In this document: positions 12,201 through 19,348 of the stretch, piece after piece
Layout of the letters: each line of letters opens with the position of its first letter
Position numbering within the stretch: the first letter of the stretch is position 1
DNA from: Neocallimastix lanati (nom. inval.)
Taxonomy: Eukaryota > Neocallimastigomycota > Neocallimastigomycetes > Neocallimastigales > Neocallimastigaceae
Direction: 5' to 3'
DNA length: 27,041 bases
Assembly: GCA_016946835.1 (NCBI GenBank)
Contig: JACVTC010000458.1
Location: forward strand, 1-27,041
The notes under the pieces: generated by a model
Database searches by the model: none
The model's input: the letters and a program-made list of their open reading frames with translations, nothing else
Told to the model about the DNA's origin: nothing
Translations under genes and position numbers: made by a program

Positions 12201-14228
12201 ATTATTATTATTGGAATTAATATTATTATTATTGCTATTATAATTTTTATTATTATTATTATTATTATTGCTATTATAATTTTTATTATTATTATTATTA
12301 TTAATATCTAATTGTTTATTACTACTTATTTCGGTATTAATTTTATTAATATTTAACGAATTATCTTTTACTATTAAATTATTAAATTTATTTACAACAT
12401 TTGTCTTACCCTTTTTATTGATACATAGACTTAAATTTTTATTTTCATTTTTATTTTTATTTATTTTCAAAATTCCTGTAATAATTTTAAAGTAATTTTC
12501 ATTTATTTTATTTTTTTCATACAAATTCATAATCGTGCATTCTATACTTACTAAATAATTATTTTGATCAAAATTTATTAAGTTGGCTAGAATACCTTGA
12601 ATAATTTTTTTTCCGATTATATTGTTACCTAAAGCATTAATGATTATTTCATCAAAATTAAATTGACCTAAATTAATTTCTTTTGAATGAAAAATCAAAA
12701 CCCAAAAATTTTGAAATACATCGTAAGTTATATCTGGATTTTTGATTAATTCTAATAAAATTTTCCCAAAATCGATATTTTTTATTATTTCTTTTGCTAA
12801 ATACTTTTTCATAGAAATTATAATTTTATTTATTAAATAGATTTTCTTATTTTTAATACATTCTTTTATTATGTTTTCGAAATCAATATTTGAATTGAAG
12901 GTTCTACTTTCAAATAAAATATTTAATATCCGATAAAAACTTTTTAAATTTTGGTTTTTTTCATCTTTATAAAAATATTCTATTAATTTTATTATGATAT
13001 CATTAACCTTATCTTCCGAGAGAACAACGTTTTCAAAGAAAAGCAAGTATTTCAATATTTCTTCTATCCCTAATAAATTACTTATTTTAATATATTTAAT
13101 TATTATTTCATAAAATTTTATTTTAGAAATTAGGGTTTTGTTTTCTTTTATGATGTTCATTATTATTGTAATTAAAAAATATTTATTTGAATATATTAGT
13201 AGGTTCAGATTTTTTTCAAATATTTCATAGTGATTAAAATCAGAATCAATTTCTAAAAATTCTTTAAATATATTTAATTTTTTATCTAATTTTAAATTAT
13301 ATCTATTATCTGTTATAATTGCTTCATAGATTGAAGGTCGATTTATTTTAATTAATATAGCTTGATTTTTATTTATTTCATAAGATAATAAAAATTTTAA
13401 CATCTCATAATTAACAGTCTTATTATACTTTAATTTGTTTTTTATTATGGTATTTTTATCTAAGTTTTCAATAACTTTTTCATATGAATCTGGTGATATT
13501 TCAAAATAAATTGGTATTTGATCTGAATACGTCAATATTTTTTCATCCGATAGAGGAGTTCTTTTTTTATATGCCATTAATAAATCAATTAAACACTTAT
13601 GACTAGTATATTTATTGAAATTATTTATTGAGTAGCATTGAAAGATATTTTTTAACATATTGAATTTTTTCTTTTCTACAAAGTTAGGAATTAATTTAAA
13701 AATAGAGTATTTAACATTTAGACACATTTCAATAATAAATGATTTTTCATTTTTCTCATTTTCAATTTTATTTAACTTATTAAAAATAAAATTTATTATT
13801 CTACCATTTACTTTTTTTTCTAAATAATACTCATTTATATATTCAAATATATTTAAATTTTTACTATTAATATAATAGATTTTTGCTTTTAAAGAAATTA
13901 AATAATCGGCAATGTTCAATTTATCTCTTACAATAGCTGAAAATAATGGTGTTTTTGGAATGTCCTTAATGACTATGGTATAATTAATATTTTTATACTC
14001 GAATTCATCATAAATAAATTTTATTAATGAATATGTAGATTCGTTTTCATATTTAATATTTTCAATTGTAAAAGTTAATATATCGAATTTTTCATTATTT
14101 ATTTCTGATAAAATAAAATCATTATCTATCAAATAACTTTTGAAATCTTCAAAATTTGATTTATCATTGAATAAATATTTAGTAATTTTATTTCTTAATA
14201 ATTTTCTCTTTTTTACAATATTGGACAT
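9255..14228 (-). CDS. Large ankyrin-repeat protein with poly-Asn centre, SIM-like motifs and basic tail
   Basis: 1657 residues without introns; the ATG at 14228 follows an A-rich context. Residues 1-120 contain a degenerate ankyrin unit (TPLFSAIVRDKLNIADYLI, about 93-111), and helical AIxxxxxxxxxKxLL-type repeats continue to about 600. The central part (about 640-950) is low-complexity Asn-rich with two VIDLT/IIDLT motifs (757-761, 780-784), the canonical form of SUMO-interacting motifs. It also has a duplicated 28-residue block around FCFKYR and FCFHYK. Ankyrin-like units resume at about 975-1100 and 1300-1590, including LLEYGADLN, TIIHVSVFLGLKD and CPIKLAVDSNDLNMVKLLV. The last 50 residues are strongly basic (RRKKRRLRKKKK), a probable nuclear or nucleolar localisation signal. 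Known: ankyrin repeats bind proteins, and large families of such divergent proteins are typical of anaerobic fungi. Inferred: a nuclear scaffold with SUMO-dependent partners. No catalytic motif is seen. Confidence 0.85.
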   Translation of the reverse strand: MSNIVKKRKLLRNKITKYLFNDKSNFEDFKSYLIDNDFILSEINNEKFDILTFTIENIKYENESTYSLIKFIYDEFEYKNINYTIVIKDIPKTPLFSAIVRDKLNIADYLISLKAKIYYINSKNLNIFEYINEYYLEKKVNGRIINFIFNKLNKIENEKNEKSFIIEMCLNVKYSIFKLIPNFVEKKKFNMLKNIFQCYSINNFNKYTSHKCLIDLLMAYKKRTPLSDEKILTYSDQIPIYFEISPDSYEKVIENLDKNTIIKNKLKYNKTVNYEMLKFLLSYEINKNQAILIKINRPSIYEAIITDNRYNLKLDKKLNIFKEFLEIDSDFNHYEIFEKNLNLLIYSNKYFLITIIMNIIKENKTLISKIKFYEIIIKYIKISNLLGIEEILKYLLFFENVVLSEDKVNDIIIKLIEYFYKDEKNQNLKSFYRILNILFESRTFNSNIDFENIIKECIKNKKIYLINKIIISMKKYLAKEIIKNIDFGKILLELIKNPDITYDVFQNFWVLIFHSKEINLGQFNFDEIIINALGNNIIGKKIIQGILANLINFDQNNYLVSIECTIMNLYEKNKINENYFKIITGILKINKNKNENKNLSLCINKKGKTNVVNKFNNLIVKDNSLNINKINTEISSNKQLDINNNNNNKNYNSNNNNNNNKNYNSNNNNINSNNNNSINYNNNNNTYNNYNNNINNTIQHNFEIYDNTIDNNILNKKNNNKTINILNKPDIENREKVISSYKSNDLKIEFKNENIKVIDLTNENTNTINLYNESKEDKFIIDLTDENNINKYELTNKNNSMNNSNCINDSFKNIKSNNENKINSTFCFKYRDPYLNELHNNKKRNNENKLNKRFCFHYKNIHLNESDGNNNNYNNNSIDNIKNINTNSNTKSNNNSNNNYDNNLTKISDFNNNLNGIKQSNDFNDISNKIKKTKTNRCYGNTSLNDESKNNKYKYFSKEVSLNKFNEGTRENLNILFIKSIKNKDIDLLEKLLKNDKLKYIEINSNKMVNEYPLVIAFNNCISGNNNGVYEKIYNDLNFYNYKKKEIAIFKTLLEYGADLNIKIDNKNTILEESMQKNLHLINKVIFDFLIKENKREEREKEKTFNMKKLEKRKNRNKYNNYIQKEELDYRKHNKNIFTNKKYILNNKYEMESINLLNKNNIKRHNYKSDGLVIHQRKRNREPSEEIYNEKTKKYKCNKIIKNRTLKYIENKFTPIVSDYLFDENFDIKKLINSDNVNREDNYNYTIIYYALLKEDREAIKYIIKIGSNNMISTSIFKHQTIIHVSVFLGLKDIFLDIIQGGQKILETVNHEEDNTGLFKSIVLNDHFSLYDKKKLIDDLCSYIEINKIKIYRNPLVNLMNMESEDNACKLASFLLKKTNLKVDSTFKEIFKNSLEFAIEYNLYNFVKLLLGKTFRRNYHNFYKALKSAIVKAIKVKNIKILELLLGEFKGNINWFNSLGECPIKLAVDSNDLNMVKLLVERKCNIEDKIIYSRKYSILYYSLTKNDSNVDIIKYFISLEAKMNIENENEFEKLFRRLDNTGKISLLKYFVNCKEKEFMEKFLKYTITFNRLDILKILFENNFNPEQKIEKRTLWKFARNLNNSKLFLYLKRKRQEFVLKNRKNKELRRKKRRLRKKKKQAKKKLNSLNLKENKLIK
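12129..12311. repeat. (ATT)n-rich region coding for the poly-Asn stretch
   Basis: ATT/ATA-rich DNA inside the ankyrin gene, read as AAT Asn codons on the minus strand. It contains a 36-bp direct repeat (starts near 12234 and 12270) that encodes a 12-residue unit, Asn run plus K-N-Y-N-S. Both slippage and unit duplication have therefore acted here. Confidence 0.8.
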
Positions 14229-14422
14229 TTTAATATTTCGTTTTTATTTAAATTATTTCCTTATAGTATTTAGTATTTTTTTAAATAACTATTGATAGTA
14301 TCTATATTTAAATTAATGTAAAATTTTATAAATTTATTAATATATTTAAAAATAAAAAAAAATAAATTAATATAAACTTAAATAATATATATACATAAAT
14401 AAAATAAAGAAATGTTAAAATA
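14229..14422. promoter_or_regulatory. 5' flank of the ankyrin gene
   Basis: An AT-rich region between the ankyrin start codon and the 459-bp array. TA-rich stretches are present, but no single TATA element can be singled out in DNA of this composition. The promoter is placed here by position only. Confidence 0.3.
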
Positions 14423-15745
14423 ATTAATTCAATTTATTATTTTTACTATAAACTAATATTATATTTTTTTTAATTCGAGTTTTTTTATAAAGTAATGTTG
14501 TAAAAACTTAACTATTCTTTAATTATTATTTCTTATGTAAAAAAAAATCCTTTAAAAATATCTCAAATCTTATCTATAACATATAATAGTATACTCCCTA
14601 CGAAGTCACTGAAGTTAGCATATAATTATTCTTATTGAAGAATATATTTTAAGATATATTAGTAATAAATAATATATTTGCTAATTCAGAGCCTCTTAAT
14701 TATAGGAACAAGTATTAATTAAAAATTAAGACTATAAACACTATTATATTATTATTAAATAATTTTCAAAATATATTTAAACAATCTCTTTATTTACAAG
14801 AAACAATATTATTTAAAAATCAAAAATATAAAAATTTATTTTTGTAAAAAATAAAAAATAAATAGACAAAAAAAAAATAATAATAATTCAATTCTTTATT
14901 TTTACTATAAACTAATATTATATTTATTTTAAATTCGTTATTTAATATAAATTAATATTATAAAAATTTAACTATTATTTAATTGTTATTATTTCTTATG
15001 TAAAAAAAAAAATCCTTTTAAAATATCTCAAATCTTATCTATAACATATAATAGTATACTCCCTACGAAGTCACTGAAGTTAACATATAATTATTCGTAT
15101 TGAAAAATATATTTTAAGATATATTAGTAATAAATAATATACTTGCTAATCCAGAGCCTCTTAATTATAGGAACAAGTATTAATTAAAAATTAAGACTAT
15201 AAACACTATTATATTATTATTAAATAATTTTCAAAATATATTTAAACAATCTCTTAATTTACAAGAAACAATACTATTTAAAAATAAAAAATATAAAAAT
15301 TTATTTTAATAAAAAATAAAAAATAAATAAACAAAAAAAAATTAATTCAATTTATTATTTTTACAATAAACTAATATTATATTTTTTTTAATTCGAGTTT
15401 TTTTATAAAATAATGTTGTAAAAACTTAACTATTCTTTAATTATTATTTCTTATGTAAAAAAAAATCCTTTAAAAATATCTCAAATCTTATCTATAACAT
15501 ATAATAGTATACTCCCTACGAAGTCACTGAAGTTAACATATAATTATTCGTATTGAAAAATATATTTTAAGATATATTAGTAATAAATAATATATTTGCT
15601 AATCCAGAGCCTCTTAATTATAGGAACAAGTATTAATTAAAAATTAAGACTATAAACACTATTATATTATTATTAAATAATTTTCAAAATATATTTAAAC
15701 AATCTCTTTATTTACAAGAAACAATAATATTTAAAAATAAAAACT
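14423..15745. repeat. 459-bp tandem array, about 2.9 copies
   Basis: Three copies begin at about 14425, 14884 and 15343 (anchor TAATTCA), both spacings being exactly 459 bp. The third loses similarity near 15745. Each unit carries a conserved, less AT-rich core with ACTCCCTACGAAGTCACTGA and CAGAGCCTCTTAATTATAGG, and an 8-bp inverted pair TCTTAATT/AATTAAGA around the second motif. Copies two and three share variants (GTTAACATA, ATTCGTATT, AATCCAG) against copy one, so the most recent duplication involved these two. No reading frame is conserved. It could be a subtelomeric repeat family or repeated small noncoding RNA units. Confidence 0.93.
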
Positions 15746-15883
15746 AAAAATAAAAAATTAGATCAAATTTTTCTATAAAAAATAAAGTTAAAAATATAAA
15801 AAGAAAAATTAAAAATTGGCTTTGTTTATTTATATAAATTTTTTTTTAATTTTAAATATATTAAAGTTTTTAATATAATTCCA

Positions 15884-15898
15884 TTAACCCTAACCCAA
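15884..15898. repeat. Interstitial telomere-like motif (two units)
   Basis: TTAACCCTAACCCAA occurs just beyond the 459-bp array, in the same orientation as the terminal array. Two units are short, but such C-rich sequence is rare in this region. It may mark a former chromosome end or a junction repaired with telomere sequence, or be chance. Confidence 0.45.
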
Positions 15899-16073
15899 TC
15901 AATTCAATCCATATTCCAAAATAAAATTTAGATGCATTGGCAATATTAATAGCACAAGAAACATAATAATTTGATATTACCATTAACTTATTATTAATAT
16001 TCTTTTACAAATAGGTACGTGTTTTTACATTTTTCCATATTCCATTTCTTTCATCTAGTATTTCCAATAAATA

Positions 16074-16345
16074 GGAATTATCGTCATTTTTAGTTTCAAC
16101 TTTTTATTCATTATTAATATAATTACCTCTAATATACCCTTTAACTGTTTTTTATTTTTTAAAAATTATTTTGTTCCTAATTTAAATATATAAAATGAAT
16201 ATATACAAAAAAGGAATTATCCTCATATTTATTTTCAACTCAATTTTTATTACTCATATAATTATTTTTAATATACTATTTAATATTTTTTTATTTTTTT
16301 TTAAAATTACTTTGTTCCTAATTTATATATATAAAATTAATATAT
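16074..16345. repeat. Diverged tandem duplication, 139-bp unit
   Basis: Two adjacent units start with GGAATTATC at 16074 and 16213 and end with TTTGTTCCTAATTTA followed by TA-rich sequence. Matching landmarks in the same order include TTTCAACT, ATATAATTA, TTTAATATAC-like and TTTGTTCC. The units have diverged considerably, so this is older than the 459-bp array. The flanking stretch 15746-16073 is moderately complex, but no gene is seen in it. Confidence 0.65.
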
Positions 16346-16659
16346 ATATATATATACAATTGAATATAAAAATTGAAGAAAAAAAATAACTATCATTTTC
16401 TTATAACATATCCACTTTGAATTATTTAAATTTTTTAATCTTTTTTGTATATAATATCAATATAAATATATTTTTACTACTAATATAAGTATTTAAAATA
16501 AAAAAAGTTATTAATTTAATAATAAACTTATTTATATATATATATTTTTTGATCTTACAACATAAAATAGTTTTTATATTACTTTTCACATTAAATAAAT
16601 TTTTTAATTGAAAAAAAATATATATAATTATAATAAAATGATTAATTATCGTACGTAAT

Positions 16660-16998
16660 GCATTTCGTAATCGTGCATTTCACAATGTGGCTAATAATAT
16701 TTTTAAAATAAGCCATACATTTTTAAGATATTTTAAACAACCATAAATAAATATATTTAAATGATTATTTTAAAAGAAATAATTATATATTTACAATTAA
16801 ATATTATCTCTAAAGAAATAATAATATATTCTATTAAAAAAAAATCTAAAAATTTATTTTTATGATTGAATATTAATAAATTGCATATTTTTATATTTAT
16901 TATTTATTTTATTATTATATATTTAACTATTATTTAATTATTTAAAAAAATAAGCCACATACGCAATACTCCATATTACGAAATGCCTGATTGTGAAA
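16660..16998. repeat. MITE-like inverted-repeat block
   Basis: GCATTTCGTAAT (16660-16671) is answered by ATTACGAAATGC (16975-16986). TTTCACAAT (about 16678-16686) is answered by ATTGTGAAA (16990-16998), and ATGTGGCT (16685-16692) by AGCCACAT (16953-16960). The three inverted pairs enclose about 260 bp of AT-rich sequence with no reading frame. Their order differs slightly between the two sides, so the ends are rearranged or nested. A non-autonomous DNA transposon remnant is the simplest reading. No clear target-site duplication is seen. Confidence 0.45.
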
Positions 16999-17945
16999 TA
17001 AACTATTAATTTAATTATCATTATAAATTTAATAAATAAAACTTTAATAATTTTTTTCATTTGATAAGCAATTAAACTTTTTAATTACTTAAATATTTAA
17101 GTATTCATATTAAATAATTTTTATATATCATTAAATCCAGAATTTTTTTTTTTTATTTTCTTTAAATACTTATATTAATAGTAAAATATTTATATATTTG
17201 TATAAGGGTTTAATTAAATAATAAGAAATAATATATTTCATAAAAATATATATTTATTTAATGATTTTTCTTTTACAAACAATGATACATTAATAAAATA
17301 TTTATTATAAAAATAAAATCAGTTTAACTATTTAAAAAAAAAAAAAAATTAAAAAAAAATACAAAATAAATATTATATATATATATTAACAAAAAAAAAA
17401 AAAAAAAAAAAAAAACTATTTTATTTAGAAAATATTAAATTTTATTAAATATTAAAAAAAAATATATATATATATATATATTGATTATTTTTATTAATTT
17501 TATTATGAATAATTTTACTCTTTAAGTAGCAGTAATACAAAAAAGTTTTTTAATTTAAACCTTTTTATAAAAAAAAAAAAAAATTAAATATTTTTTTGTA
17601 TTACTGTTACTTAAAGTATATATATTTTTTATTATACTTCAAATTACTTTTGTTTAATATATTATTTGTTAAGAGATATATTTTTTATACTTTGATTTAA
17701 ATTTTTATTAGTTTTAATATCATTAACAGTAAAGATTGTTTATTAAACAAAAAATAAATAATTATTTTTAATTAATATTATTTTTTAATATTATTATTTT
17801 AAAATATAATTTTTTCCAGACAAATATATATAAAAATTTAATTTAAAAAACGACTTTTTAATATTATTTTCAATAAAAAAAAAAAAAAAATATTTATGAT
17901 TAAAATAAAAATTATATAAAAATATAAATAAGATAATTTAAATAT
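16999..17945. other. AT-rich intergenic spacer with homopolymers
   Basis: No gene is seen. It holds A-runs near 17335-17348 and 17391-17415, a TA run near 17463-17481, and the hairpin annotated separately. Confidence 0.5.
17517..17619. repeat. Long hairpin / foldback sequence
   Basis: Arms 17521-17544 and 17592-17615 are reverse complements over 24 bp with a single mismatch (core CAGTAATACAAAAAA against TTTTTTGTATTACTG). The outer four bases also pair after one bulged base. The spacer of 47 bases is itself T-rich then A-rich and can extend the stem. It could be a foldback element, a terminator-like structure or a small-RNA precursor; the sequence alone does not decide. Confidence 0.7.
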
Positions 17946-18009
17946 TTAAATCAACTTTTTTTTATTATTTTTTATTTTGTAACAAAAGAATTTTATAAAA
18001 AAAAAAAAT

Positions 18010-18160
18010 AAAAAAAAAATAAAATAAAATAAAATAAAATAAATACTAGAAATATGAATATTAAGTACAGATTGAATAAAATAAAATAAAATAAAATAAA
18101 TACTAGAAATATGAATATTAAGTACAGATTGAATAAAATAAAATAAAATAAAATAAAAAA
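18010..18160. repeat. AAAAT microsatellite with a 57-bp repeated unit
   Basis: The segment CTAGAAATATGAATATTAAG plus a following AGATTG and an AAAAT run occurs twice with a period of 57 bp (CTAGA at 18046 and 18103), flanked by further AAAAT units. It ends exactly at the left boundary of the segmental duplication (18161) and is absent at the corresponding boundary near 5075. Confidence 0.88.
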
Positions 18161-19348
18161 ATTTGTTGAATAAATAAATAAACATAAAACATAAATTTAT
18201 AATTATAATATGAAATTATGTAAATCATATGTAAATCATACTATATAATTATAAATTATATATTAAATGTATTAATTTATTATTAATTTTAAATATAAAT
18301 ATTAATATAATAAATATACAAAACAATTAAATAATATTCAGATACTTAGGAATTATGAATATTAATAAAAAATTAATTAAATAAATCAAAATTACTTATT
18401 TTTATTTCTAATTTATTAATATACTTAATAAAATTTATACAATTAGAAAATAGTATATAAATATTAAAAATTTACCCTAGTTTTAAGTTATATGTATTAT
18501 ATATGTTATTATCACTTAAATAATATAAAAATGATGGTAATGCTATTCTATTAATGGTTGTATAATCATCAAATTTAAAAAAATCTTTTATACTATAAAG
18601 TATTGTTTGCTCCTCTTTATTCGGGTTAACATAAAAGTTATTTGTTTCATTGGTAAATGAATAATTATTAATCCATTTTAACCATTTAGATATTATTCCA
18701 GATTTAAAAACCATCTCATTATAATGACAGTAATTAATATTATTTAATGTATTATATATATAATTACTGGAATAATTCGAATTTAGTAAATAAATGCCCA
18801 TTGTTAATGCAAAAAAGTTCTTATTTTCGTTATCTATTTCATAAATTTCATTATTTGTTAGTCTAATATTATAAAAATTATGATATAAATCATTTAAATT
18901 GTTTATTTTGTTTCTTTCTTCTTCATTATCGCTTTCTGCATTTTCTGAATCTTCTTCGTTATCACTATCTTCACTTTCTGAATTTTCTTCATCCTCATTT
19001 GTTGAAAAATTATTAATAATTAAACCGTTATATTTATAGTTTAACCCTGCATCATAAAATTCTATTATACTTTCTAAAAAACGTATGTATTCATTTGAAT
19101 ACTCATAATCAACTAATAAATTCGGAATTACATTATATTCGCTATGATTTTTTAAATTAATTTTAAATTTATAAATGTTATCTTCAAAACAAAATGTAAA
19201 TTTTAATATATCTAAGATAAAGTCAAATGCATAACTTGAACGTAATTTTTTATAGTATTCATTATATATAATATTAAAATCGTTTATTTTTAATTTTTTA
19301 TAGTTCGATTTTTTATACCTAATATTAAATGTTTTAAATTTTTTATAT
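18161..19348. repeat. Segmental duplication, centromere-proximal copy (matches 5075-6259)
   Basis: This copy includes the last 292 or so codons of the complete 1233-aa gene plus its 3' flank. Here the reading frame is intact and continuous with upstream coding sequence, which makes it the likely source. The duplicated block ends inside coding sequence at about 19348. Confidence 0.93.

Noticed and set aside
14423-15745. CRISPR-like or other regularly spaced array
   Set aside because: Units are contiguous 459-bp tandem copies with no repeat/spacer alternation, in a eukaryotic chromosome end.
16195-16389. 64-codon plus frame
   Set aside because: It lies inside one unit of the 139-bp tandem duplication, and the sister unit has no matching open frame.
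17946-18185. 79-codon minus frame
   Set aside because: It is the translation of the AAAAT/57-bp array; the repeated peptide is a by-product of the period being a multiple of three.
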